Positions 56,793-64,000 of a stretch of DNA of 64,000 nt are shown piece by piece (the first letter of the stretch is position 1; each line of letters begins with the position of its first letter). The stretch comes from Oscillospiraceae bacterium (lineage in GTDB: Bacteria > Bacillota > Clostridia > Oscillospirales > UBA929). The position numbers were made by a program, and so were the translations under genes. The notes beneath the pieces are model-generated. The model was not told the DNA's origin. It searched no databases and was given only the letters and a program-made list of their open reading frames with translations. The DNA lies in NCBI GenBank assembly GCA_009782215.1, contig WRKO01000009.1:21669-85668 (forward strand), written 5' to 3'.

Positions 56793-57593
56793 ATGACCAT
56801 CGGTTCAATCGGCGCGGGGCATATGGGAAGCGCCATATTGCGTTCCGTGCTGGATTCAGGGCTGTACACGCCCGACAGGATACATATCTCCTCGCCGGTG
56901 GCTTCGGAGCTTGAGCCTTTTGCCGCGCGGGGCTGCTCCACGGGATTGGACAACCTCCGAACAGCGCGGAATGCCGAGCTGATTGTGTTGGCGGTGCGCC
57001 CCGGCCAAGCTATCGGCGTTCTTGAGGAGATAGCTCCCGTATGTGAAGACACATGTATTTTGTCGATTTGCGCCGGCGTGACCGTCGGCTCGATGAAAGC
57101 CAGTCTGCCGCGCAGCGCGTCCGTACTCCGCGTCATGCCCAATCTGCCCGTTGTCTGCGGTCTCGGCGCAACGGTTATGGCGACGCCCGAAGATGTGCCG
57201 GAACGGTTTGTTGAATCGGCCAAGGCTATATTCAGGTGCGGCGGTATCGTTGAGTTGATGGATGAAACCTTAATCAACGCGGTTACATCTTTAGGAGGCA
57301 GCGCGGTCGCGTACTTTTTCCGCATGGCGGACGTCATGGCCGGTTGGGCGAAGGAAAACGGTATTCCCCCGGACGCCGCGCTGCGTATCGCCGCGCAGAC
57401 CATGTCGGGCGCGGCCAAAATGCTCACCGGGTCGGGCAAAACGCCCGATGAACTGGCAAACGGGGTGGCCGTCCCCGGCGGGATGACGGAAGCGGCGTTT
57501 AAGGCGTTTGACAGCGCGGGGTTTGACGCGGCGCTGAAAGCCGGAATGGACGCTTGCCGGAACAGAGGTATAGAGCTTGTCTCTTTGTCATAG
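56793..57593 (+). CDS. proC: Pyrroline-5-carboxylate reductase
   Basis: The 266-residue protein has the Rossmann loop 'IGSIGAGHMGSAIL', 'AELIVLAVRPGQ', 'VLRVMPNLPVVCGLGATVM' and the C-terminal helical dimer region 'SLGGSAVAYFFRMADVMAGWAKENG'. 'GSGKTPDELANGVAVPGGMTEAAFKAF' is the substrate-binding block; the family consensus is 'vtSPGGtT'. It makes proline from pyrroline-5-carboxylate using NAD(P)H. GGGAGGC precedes the ATG. A small GGCCGT/ACGGCC stem (57608-57623) separates it from the next gene. Confidence 0.95.
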   Translation: MTIGSIGAGHMGSAILRSVLDSGLYTPDRIHISSPVASELEPFAARGCSTGLDNLRTARNAELIVLAVRPGQAIGVLEEIAPVCEDTCILSICAGVTVGSMKASLPRSASVLRVMPNLPVVCGLGATVMATPEDVPERFVESAKAIFRCGGIVELMDETLINAVTSLGGSAVAYFFRMADVMAGWAKENGIPPDAALRIAAQTMSGAAKMLTGSGKTPDELANGVAVPGGMTEAAFKAFDSAGFDAALKAGMDACRNRGIELVSLS

Positions 57594-57639
57594 GATTTCC
57601 CTATAAGGGCCGTCTCAACGGCCTGTGGGAGGGATTTCT

Positions 57640-58251
57640 ATGGACTCTAAGAAGCTCAAGCCGCTTTCTGCCTACTCCATCGCGCTGGGCGTCGTTGCCG
57701 TTGCGTTTCTCGCCGGAATCACCGGCGGTTGTCTCCTCTCCGTTTTAGGCGGCGAGACCGCCGACGGGGCTGTCACGGAATATCTCTCACCGCTAACGCA
57801 TGGCGTTCTGCCCCAGCCTTCAGTCAGCCGTGTCATCCTCAACGCGTTGCTTTACCCCACGCTTTGCTTCGCTCTCGGCTTCGCCATCCCGGGCGTCGCG
57901 CTGATACCCGCCGCCGTCTTTGCGCGGGGCTTTTTCCTCTCCTATGCCGTCGCCTCCTTTGCCCGCGTGTTCGGCGCCACTGACGGGACGCTCTTTTCCC
58001 TTTCGCTGCTGGGGTTCCCGTTGCTGCTAAGTCTCCCGTGCCTGCTTTTGCTCGGAACGCACGGACTGCTTGACAGCGTCTCGCTGCTTAAATCAGCCCG
58101 CAGGCGAACCGGCGCGCTTCTGAATGTAAAGGCCGGGTTTACGCGTTTCGGAATCGCGCTCTGCGCGCTGGCGTTGGCTGCCGCCGCTGAGTATTACCTT
58201 GCTCCCGCGCTTGCCGCCGTCGCGGCTCGTACGATAGAAATTGTAAATTGA
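57640..58251 (+). CDS. SpoIIM-like (stage II sporulation protein M) membrane protein
   Basis: The 203-residue protein starts MDSKKLKPLSAYSIALGVVAV at ATG 57640, after GGGAGGG. It has about five membrane helices. The arrangement 'LLYPTLCFALGFAIPGVALIPAAVFARGFFLSYAVASFARVFG' resembles the SpoIIM (DUF95) core, and location directly before xerD is typical of spoIIM in Clostridia. SpoIIM works with SpoIID and SpoIIP in engulfment. The similarity is by pattern and context rather than strong motifs, so a generic membrane protein is possible. Confidence 0.65.
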   Translation: MDSKKLKPLSAYSIALGVVAVAFLAGITGGCLLSVLGGETADGAVTEYLSPLTHGVLPQPSVSRVILNALLYPTLCFALGFAIPGVALIPAAVFARGFFLSYAVASFARVFGATDGTLFSLSLLGFPLLLSLPCLLLLGTHGLLDSVSLLKSARRRTGALLNVKAGFTRFGIALCALALAAAAEYYLAPALAAVAARTIEIVN

Positions 58252-58270
58252 TAAAGGTGGGTATTGGCCA

Positions 58271-59149
58271 ATGCTTGACGCGCTGAGGGAATATGAGGTG
58301 TATCTGAGTGGCGAAAGAAAAGCCTCTCGGAATACGCAGTTGTCTTATTTACGGGATTTGCGCCAGTTTGCCGGGTTTTTAGGCGTCTCGCTGGAATCCG
58401 CCGACGCGAAGTCGGTGGGGGACTACGCGGGATTTTTGACTGAGCACGGCAAATCCGCTTCTACCGTCATGCGGTCGATTGCTTCGCTCAAGAACTTTTA
58501 CGGCTTTATGCTGGAAAAGGGGTATATGCAGGAAAACCCTGTACGCGGCGTCGCTTCGGCCCGGGCCGAGCGCAAGGCTCCGCAGGTACTCACGGGAACC
58601 GAGGTAGAAAGACTGCTTCAGGCGCCGCGTTGCAGCGACCCCAAAGGGTTTCGCGACAAGGCCATGCTTGAGGTGCTATATGCCACCGGGATGCGCGTCA
58701 GCGAACTGATTTCGCTTGACTTGAGCGATGCCAACCTCAGCTTGCGCTTTATCCGCTGCAACGCCGCCGGGCACGAGCGCGTCATCCCGATTTATCAGGC
58801 GGCGGCGCAGGCCTTGAGCAACTATCTCGGCAAAGCGCGCAAGCAGTTGGTCGCCGTTCCCGAAGAACAGGCGCTCTTTGTCAACATCAACGGCAGCCGT
58901 ATGAGCCGTCAGGGCTTTTGGAAGATAATCAAGCATTATCAGGAAAGAGCGGGCATAGACAAACAGATTACGCCGCACACTCTGCGTCACTCGTTCGCCA
59001 TGCACCTGTTGGAAAACGGCGCCGATTTGCGTTCCTTGCAGGAAATGCTGGGGCACGCCGACATCTCCTCGACGCAGGTATACGCCAACATGATTAAAAA
59101 CAAGCTGGCCGACGTTTATCAAAAAGCGCACCCCAAAGCCCGCAAGTAA
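58271..59149 (+). CDS. xerD: Site-specific tyrosine recombinase XerD
   Basis: The 292-residue enzyme has an N-terminal SAM-like core-binding domain ('EYEVYLSGERKASRNTQLSYLRDLRQFAGFL'). The catalytic arginine is in 'YATGMRVSELISLDL', the HxxR in 'TPHTLRHSFAMHLLENG', and the H and Y in 'EMLGHADISSTQVYANM'. XerD with XerC resolves chromosome dimers at dif. Size and motifs fit XerD rather than an integron or phage integrase. No dif-like site was noted nearby. Confidence 0.9.
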   Translation: MLDALREYEVYLSGERKASRNTQLSYLRDLRQFAGFLGVSLESADAKSVGDYAGFLTEHGKSASTVMRSIASLKNFYGFMLEKGYMQENPVRGVASARAERKAPQVLTGTEVERLLQAPRCSDPKGFRDKAMLEVLYATGMRVSELISLDLSDANLSLRFIRCNAAGHERVIPIYQAAAQALSNYLGKARKQLVAVPEEQALFVNINGSRMSRQGFWKIIKHYQERAGIDKQITPHTLRHSFAMHLLENGADLRSLQEMLGHADISSTQVYANMIKNKLADVYQKAHPKARK

Positions 59150-59207
59150 ACCTCCGGCGGGCCTGAAGGCGGCGTTAAGTTTGATTTGAAATGAAGGAGT
59201 ATCTATT

Positions 59208-60152
59208 TTGGCAGGTTTTTTCGGCTTTTTCAATTACGCCAAGCCCGGGCCGGGCGTGGACGTCAACGCGCCTCCTAAAAAGGCGTATTTTCGTTTTTGG
59301 GAGCTGTATTGGCGCAAATTTTCCAGATTTATTGCGCTGAATATGATTGTTTTCGCTTTTCTCCTGCCCATAATTACCCTCCTTTTTCTGATGTATATGG
59401 GCTGGTCTTTCAGCTTGCTGGAAAGGGCCGGTGAAATCCCGGGGCTGATTGCCGAGGCGGAGCAGCACGAGGGGATGGCCTCCATCTTCGGGGCGCTGCA
59501 AAGCATTCTGCTGGAAGCCGCCTCTATGTTACCTCCTTTGGTTTCTTTCCTTCTGCTGGCTGCCTCCGCCGTCTTCTACGGCCCGGTGATGTGCGGCATG
59601 ACCTACATTCTGCGAAACTTCTCCCGCGAGGAACACGCTTGGCTCAGCGACTTCTTCGTGCGGATGAAAAGCAACTTTCGCCAAGGCGCCATATTGGGTC
59701 TCCTTGAGCTGCTCGCGCTCGGCACCCTCTTCTTCAACATTCTCACGCCGGTTCCCGAGGACGGTATCGGCTTTCTGAACGCGTCGATGCCGCTGATTCG
59801 GTATATATCTATATTCCTCGTCATTCTGGTGCTGTTTGCGAGAAATTATATCTACGCAATGGCGGTGACGTTCGACATCAAGACGCGCAGCATCATCAAA
59901 AATGGTTTCGCGTTTGCCTTTGTGGGGCTTTTCCGCAACTTCGGCGTCCTTCTGTGCGCCCTTGCGCTGATTTTCGCCATGCTGGCGATTCCGTTTGCCG
60001 ATATCGTGCTGCTTCCCTTCTTTTTCTTCACGTTCACCGGCTTTTTATCCACCTTCGCCACTTTCCCGCTGATTTATAAATACATGGTTCTGCCTCAGAC
60101 GAAAGAGTCCGACGGAACCGAACCGGACGGGGCGGAGCAGGACGCCGTTTAA
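59208..60152 (+). CDS. DUF624-like membrane protein
   Basis: I use TTG 59208, 10 nt after AAGGAG. The 314-residue protein reads 'AGFFGFFNYAKPGPGVDVNAPPKKAYFRFWELYWRKFSRFIALNMI', typical of the YesL/DUF624 family in Clostridia. About six membrane helices and 'AWLSDFFVRMKSNFRQGAILG' follow. The acidic tail (DGTEPDGAEQDAV) is cytoplasmic. DUF624 proteins are often near carbohydrate ABC transporters; none is visible here. Function is unknown. Confidence 0.78.
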   Translation: MAGFFGFFNYAKPGPGVDVNAPPKKAYFRFWELYWRKFSRFIALNMIVFAFLLPIITLLFLMYMGWSFSLLERAGEIPGLIAEAEQHEGMASIFGALQSILLEAASMLPPLVSFLLLAASAVFYGPVMCGMTYILRNFSREEHAWLSDFFVRMKSNFRQGAILGLLELLALGTLFFNILTPVPEDGIGFLNASMPLIRYISIFLVILVLFARNYIYAMAVTFDIKTRSIIKNGFAFAFVGLFRNFGVLLCALALIFAMLAIPFADIVLLPFFFFTFTGFLSTFATFPLIYKYMVLPQTKESDGTEPDGAEQDAV

Positions 60153-60186
60153 CGCGGGCAAGACATTTTGATGAAGGAGAATCCGA

Positions 60187-60894
60187 ATGCTTCTATATAT
60201 CATCCGCCACGGTGACCCCATTTACCAGACCGACTCCCTCACCCCAAAGGGAACCCGTCAGGCAGAGGCGCTGTCCCGGCGGCTGGCCGCAAACGGCATC
60301 GACGAGATTTATTCATCCCCCTTGAATCGCGCCGTTCTGACCGCCAAGCCCACGGCCGAGGTCTTTAAGCTGGATGTGAACATTGAGGAATGGATGAACG
60401 AGGATATTGCGTGGAACGAGTTCAGCGCTGTCAATGAAGACGGGGACAGAAACTGGTTCTATTCCTGTCCCAGCACGGAACTGTTGGTAGACGGGGATGT
60501 CCTGCGCCCGGACTGGTATAACCATGCCCGAGCCGCAGCCTGCCCCGGCGCGAAAAAGGATTATGAACGGATACAGGCGGCGTCGGACGGCTTTATCCAA
60601 CGGTTAGGATACCGGCGCGAGGGAAACGTATACAGGATACTGGAGCCGAACCAGAAGCGGATAGCCGCTTTCTGCCACCACGGCGTCGGCACCACATGGC
60701 TGTCTCACTTGCTTTCCATCCCGCCGCTGCTGTTCTGGGCGAGCTTTAACCTTGCCCATACGGGCGTCACCGTGCTGCATTTTGAAAACCACACGGACGG
60801 ACGGACGTCGCCCAAGTGCCTTATTCATTCGGACATATCCCACATATACGAAGCTCGGCTCCCGATGGTGTATAACAACGGCACAAGAATTTAA
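60187..60894 (+). CDS. Histidine phosphatase (phosphoglycerate-mutase-like) family protein
   Basis: The 235-residue protein starts MLLYIIRHGDPIYQTDSLTPKG, with the catalytic RHG and 'RQAEALSRRLAANGIDEIYSSPLNRAVLTAKPTAEVF'. 'AAFCHHGVGTTWLSHLL' supplies the second histidine. It is a branch-1 histidine phosphatase; the substrate is unknown. It has GAAGGAG before its ATG. Confidence 0.88.
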   Translation: MLLYIIRHGDPIYQTDSLTPKGTRQAEALSRRLAANGIDEIYSSPLNRAVLTAKPTAEVFKLDVNIEEWMNEDIAWNEFSAVNEDGDRNWFYSCPSTELLVDGDVLRPDWYNHARAAACPGAKKDYERIQAASDGFIQRLGYRREGNVYRILEPNQKRIAAFCHHGVGTTWLSHLLSIPPLLFWASFNLAHTGVTVLHFENHTDGRTSPKCLIHSDISHIYEARLPMVYNNGTRI

Positions 60895-60923
60895 TGACGA
60901 TTCCCGAATAAGCAACCATAATA

Positions 60924-60953
60924 AGGCGGACGGCAGTGATGCCGTCCGCCTTT
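60924..60953. terminator. Bidirectional terminator between phosphatase and ABC transporter
   Basis: AGGCGGACGGCA (60924-60935) pairs with TGCCGTCCGCCT (60940-60951) with a 4-nt loop. The plus side continues TTTGCG and the minus side TTATTATGG, so it can serve both convergent genes. Confidence 0.82.
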
Positions 60954-60965
60954 GCGTGAGCTTGG

Positions 60966-63614
60966 TTACTCCGCCCGGAGCGCCACCACCGGGTCTTTTT
61001 TTGCGGCGATTTTGGATGGGATGAAGCCGGCGAGGACGGTGAGGAACATACTGAGCAGAATCAGCAGGGCCGCGCCGGTAGGCGGCAGACTGGACAGACC
61101 TGAGATATCGGTAAGATTTTTGATGATGATGTTCGCGGGGATATTCAGCAGCAGGGTAATCCCTATGCCAAGCACACCCGCCACAAAGCCTTCGATGAGC
61201 GTCTCGGCGTTGAACACCCTTGAAATATCGCGCTTGGCGGCGCCGATGCTGCGCAGGATACCAATTTCTCTCGTACGTTCAAGCACGGATATATATGTGA
61301 TGATGGCAATCATAATGGAGGAAACAATCAGCGAGATGGAGACAAAGGCAATCAGCACATAGGACGTGACATTGATAATCTGCGAGATGCCCGACGTCAT
61401 CAGACCCACGAGGTCGGTGTAGCGGATGACGTTTTCCTCCGCGTCGTCAGCCCTCTGCGTTTCGTTGTATTCTTCTATCAAGGCCGATATTTCTTCTTTG
61501 GAAGCGAAATCCTTGGGGTAAAGGCTGATGGAGCTGGGGCTGTCAAAATTCACGACGCCCAGTGTCTCAAGGTTGTCTTCATAGGTTGACCGATTGCCGC
61601 CGCTGGGCAGTTGCCCGGCAAACATGGCTATGATTTCCTCCTCGCTTCTCCCGGAAGCCATCTGCATAAACTGCGCCTGCTCCTCCTCCGTGAGCGTCGC
61701 GACGTACGCGTAAACGTCCTCAATCGTCGGGGCGGCGTCTTCCGCGTCAAAGGCAAGCCCGGTGAAGACGTCGCTGTCGGGGTTTTCAAGCTGGTCTTTG
61801 GCGATTTCGCTGTCTAAAACCGCGTTGATGACATATTCGGTCAGCGCGTGGGTATAGCCTATGGTTCCGTTGATGGAGGCCGCCATCGCCTCCTCGTTCG
61901 GGCGGAGGATGCCGACGATTTTAACGTCAAGGGCGTTGGCAATCAGCGCTCGCATAAAGGCGTCGTCGTCCCGCATATCCGTCCACAGGCCGCCCTCTTT
62001 GACGTAATAGTCGGTGTTAAGAGCCAGCTTGAAGGTCAGGCCGAGCAGCTCGTCAAAGGAAAAGCTGATTCTCTCCCTGTCACGCTCCAAGTCCTCGCCT
62101 TGGAACATCCTCGTCAGCATATCCTCCAGCTCGTCCGCGTCGAGCAAGCCCAGCGCGTAAAGATGGAAGTCTATAATGTCGTTCCGCTCACCCGCCACCA
62201 GCACGACTTCATCAAAGGCCTCCGGCCAGCGGCCGTCAAGCAGGTCGTACTGGGATTGCAGCAGGTCGGCATGGAACAGCCCGTCGCCCCCGGTGAGCAG
62301 TTCGGTGAAGACATTGTCTCCGGCAAAACCCTCGCCGACGCCAAAATTCATGCCGCCGCCCGGATTGTAGCCATATTGGCCGAGACTCGCGAAGAAATCG
62401 CTGGGATTGAGCTGTAACACGCCCTTTGACGTGTCCGGGTGAAAGAATTGCGGCTCTATGCTATACCCGTACTGCACCGCGTTGACGTAATCGTTCAGCC
62501 GCCGTCCGTCCCCGTCTTCGATGTACGCCTTGAACAGGGCGAGGTCGTTGCGGGTAATCAGGCTGGAAAGCTGACGGATGGTGTTGGTCATAATGTTGGT
62601 GGCGTAAATCCTGTCCGGTTCACGCTCGGGTCTGCTTCCGTATTCGGCGTGCGCTTGTGAACCCATCATGGCGGTTATGTCCATCGCTTGGCTTTGAAGG
62701 GTGACCGGATATGTGGAAAGGGTGTCCTGCTCCAGCGTGTTGATGTAGCCCTGCATACCGCTGGAGAGCGACATAATCAGAGCGATGCCGATGATGCCGA
62801 TGCTTCCGGCAAACGCGGTGAGAACGGTGCGCGTCTTCTTGGTCAAGAGGTTGTTGAGGCTGAGCGAGAGGGCGGTGAAGAAGGACATGGAAATCTTTTT
62901 TCTCTTTTTCGGTTTGGCTTCCTCCGCGTCTTCCACGCGGAACGGATGGGTGTCGTCGGTCACCCTGCCGTCCAGCAGGCGGATAATCCGGTTGGAATAA
63001 CGATTCGCAAGGTCGGGGTTGTGCGTGACCATGATGACAAGGCGGTCTTTGGCGATGGACTTGAGGATTTCCATAATCTGCACCGACGTTTCGCTGTCCA
63101 GCGCGCCGGTCGGCTCGTCGGCAAGGAGGATATCGGGGTTGTTGACCAGCGCGCGCGCGATGGAGACGCGCTGCATCTGTCCGCCCGACATCTGCCCCGG
63201 CTTTTTATAAAGCTGGTCGTGCAGTCCGACGGCCTCTAAAATCTCAATGGCGCGCTTACGCCGTTCGCTTTTGGATATGCCCGCCAGCGTCATCGCCAGC
63301 TCCACGTTGGCCAGCGCGGTCTGGTGGGGGATGAGGTTGTAGCTTTGGAAGACAAAGCCGATGGAGTTGTTGCGGTATATGTCCCAGTCCACATCTTTAT
63401 ACCGCTTCGTCGATACGCCGTTAATGACCAAATCGCCGCTGGTATAGCGATCCAGTCCGCCCACAATATTGAGCAGGGTGGTCTTGCCGCAGCCCGACGG
63501 CCCCAGCACGGCGACAAACTCGCTCTTGCGGAAGTCGAGGCTGACGTCTTTCAGCGCCTCGACGGTCATATCGCCCATTTCGTAGACCTTGGTAATGTTT
63601 TTCAGTTTCAGCAT
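60966..63614 (-). CDS. MacB-like ABC transporter: fused ATPase and FtsX-type permease
   Basis: The 882-residue protein joins an ABC ATPase to a permease. Walker A is GPSGCGKT (38-45), the signature 'MSGGQMQRVSIARAL' and Walker B 'ILLADEPTGALD' follow. The permease has a first helix near 260-290 ('TVLTAFAGSIGIIGIALIMSLSS'), a large extracellular region of about 460 residues and three C-terminal helices with the FtsX-like 'RTREIGILRSIGAAKRDISRVFNAETLIEGFVAGVLG'. MacB-type machines use ATP to move extracellular domains and export peptides or lipids. Cargo is unknown. AAGGAG precedes ATG 63614. Confidence 0.9.
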   Translation of the reverse strand: MLKLKNITKVYEMGDMTVEALKDVSLDFRKSEFVAVLGPSGCGKTTLLNIVGGLDRYTSGDLVINGVSTKRYKDVDWDIYRNNSIGFVFQSYNLIPHQTALANVELAMTLAGISKSERRKRAIEILEAVGLHDQLYKKPGQMSGGQMQRVSIARALVNNPDILLADEPTGALDSETSVQIMEILKSIAKDRLVIMVTHNPDLANRYSNRIIRLLDGRVTDDTHPFRVEDAEEAKPKKRKKISMSFFTALSLSLNNLLTKKTRTVLTAFAGSIGIIGIALIMSLSSGMQGYINTLEQDTLSTYPVTLQSQAMDITAMMGSQAHAEYGSRPEREPDRIYATNIMTNTIRQLSSLITRNDLALFKAYIEDGDGRRLNDYVNAVQYGYSIEPQFFHPDTSKGVLQLNPSDFFASLGQYGYNPGGGMNFGVGEGFAGDNVFTELLTGGDGLFHADLLQSQYDLLDGRWPEAFDEVVLVAGERNDIIDFHLYALGLLDADELEDMLTRMFQGEDLERDRERISFSFDELLGLTFKLALNTDYYVKEGGLWTDMRDDDAFMRALIANALDVKIVGILRPNEEAMAASINGTIGYTHALTEYVINAVLDSEIAKDQLENPDSDVFTGLAFDAEDAAPTIEDVYAYVATLTEEEQAQFMQMASGRSEEEIIAMFAGQLPSGGNRSTYEDNLETLGVVNFDSPSSISLYPKDFASKEEISALIEEYNETQRADDAEENVIRYTDLVGLMTSGISQIINVTSYVLIAFVSISLIVSSIMIAIITYISVLERTREIGILRSIGAAKRDISRVFNAETLIEGFVAGVLGIGITLLLNIPANIIIKNLTDISGLSSLPPTGAALLILLSMFLTVLAGFIPSKIAAKKDPVVALRAE

Positions 63615-63767
63615 CGTCTCGTCTCCTTCGTATTATACTCCGTGCGGAGCGTTTTTTTGTACTGTATCAGTGTATGTGCGCCGCCGGAGATTGTCAAGAA
63701 ATAAATTGTAAACAATTATTCGCATACGGTCACCGGGAATCAAAACCCCTTTGTTTGCGCTTATATC

Positions 63768-63796
63768 TTGACTGGATGGGTTATATGAGATACCAT
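63768..63796 (+). promoter_or_regulatory. Candidate promoter of the GH51 gene
   Basis: TTGACT (63768-63773) and TACCAT (63791-63796) are 17 nt apart, 21 nt before ATG 63818. The -10 is poor. The remaining divergent gap (63615-63767) holds a minus-strand TATAAT (63637-63632) for the ABC gene without a good -35. Confidence 0.4.
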
Positions 63797-63817
63797 GTAG
63801 CTACGGGAGGGATTACC

Positions 63818-64000
63818 ATGAGCAAGCTCATCGTCAACAAAGCCATTCAACAGAGCAGAATCAACCGGAACATCTACGGGCATTTCTCCGAGCATCTGGG
63901 ACGCTGTATCTACGGCGGGCTGTATCTGGACGGGCAAATCAATATGCCGGTCGTCGAAGCGCTGAAACACATCAAAATCCCCGTCCTCCGCTGGCCGGGC
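63818..64000 (+). CDS. GH51 alpha-L-arabinofuranosidase, N-terminal end (partial)
   Basis: The first 61 residues read 'INRNIYGHFSEHLGRCIYGGLYL' and '...VEALKHIKIPVLRWPG', the conserved N-terminal strand and loop of GH51 arabinofuranosidases ('FGxFIEHLGRCIYGG', 'LRWPGG'). It lacks a signal peptide, so it would be cytoplasmic and act on imported arabino-oligosaccharides. GGGAGGG precedes ATG 63818. The gene runs off the window, so the catalytic glutamates are not seen. Confidence 0.92.
   Translation, partial: MSKLIVNKAIQQSRINRNIYGHFSEHLGRCIYGGLYLDGQINMPVVEALKHIKIPVLRWPG

Noticed and set aside
58271..59149. A phage or integron integrase
   Set aside because: Length, the core-binding domain and the housekeeping location (after a SpoIIM-like gene) fit XerD; no mobile-element genes flank it.

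Overview
The window looks like a chromosomal segment of an anaerobic, S-layer-bearing member of the Clostridia (Bacillota). The evidence is the gene set: GerW/YtfJ and SpoIIM-like sporulation proteins, an IspH-S1 fusion, the SCIFF peptide with its radical-SAM partner ScfB, PerR with rubrerythrin, flavin-dependent ThyX, XerD, and three secreted proteins ending in SLH (S-layer homology) domains. Coding DNA is mostly GC-rich; two genes (the DUF6884/GIY-YIG-like gene near 20 kb and the GNAT gene near 25 kb) are visibly AT-richer. No prophage, insertion sequence or CRISPR array is apparent.

Layout. 1-7910: one long co-directional operon (scpA end, scpB, DUF2953, gerW, D,D-carboxypeptidase, rluB, BaiN-like flavoprotein, cmk, plsC, ispH-S1) closed by a strong hairpin. 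7965-16346: an accessory, surface-oriented stretch with a GH18-SLH protein, two tandem toxin-antitoxin modules (VapBC-like and HicBA-like) behind duplicated promoter cassettes, a beta-helix SLH protein of about 1300 residues, and gdhA. 16358-20874: PHP hydrolase, K+/H+ antiporter, perR-rbr with a PerR-type operator, an AT-rich DUF6884/GIY-YIG-like gene and tRNA-Ser(GGA). 20985-24857: ComFB, a GH94 phosphorylase and a LarA-like protein. 24885-30134 (minus strand): GNAT, nitroreductase, a small membrane protein, a zinc-ribbon membrane protein, an SPFH/zinc-ribbon protein, an XRE regulator and an AraC regulator. 30381-37919: a 2512-residue secreted protein with Ig-like modules, a PHP metallohydrolase domain and SLH anchors.

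38064-51293 is a dense housekeeping run (nusB, xseAB, ispA, divergent PAP2, dxs, tlyA, nadK, argR, recN, a GNAT-WecG fusion, thyX, GNAT, DJ-1, FTHF cyclo-ligase, mltG), with many ATGA-type overlaps suggesting translational coupling. 51308-56525 carries alaS, hinT, yajC, a TIGR04086 membrane protein, scfA (SCIFF) and scfB. The end holds proC, a SpoIIM-like protein, xerD, a DUF624-like protein, a histidine phosphatase, a MacB-like ABC transporter and the start of a GH51 arabinofuranosidase.

Themes. Isoprenoid synthesis is represented three times (ispH, ispA, dxs). Carbohydrate use is suggested by GH18, GH94 and GH51. Both large SLH proteins have short cysteine-rich segments at domain boundaries. 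The least conventional parts are the duplicated TA promoter cassette with its associated repeat (also found in frame inside an SLH domain), the giant SLH-PHP protein, the zinc-ribbon/SPFH membrane cluster and the DUF6884/GIY-YIG-like gene beside tRNA-Ser. All assignments come from reading the sequence; no database search was run.
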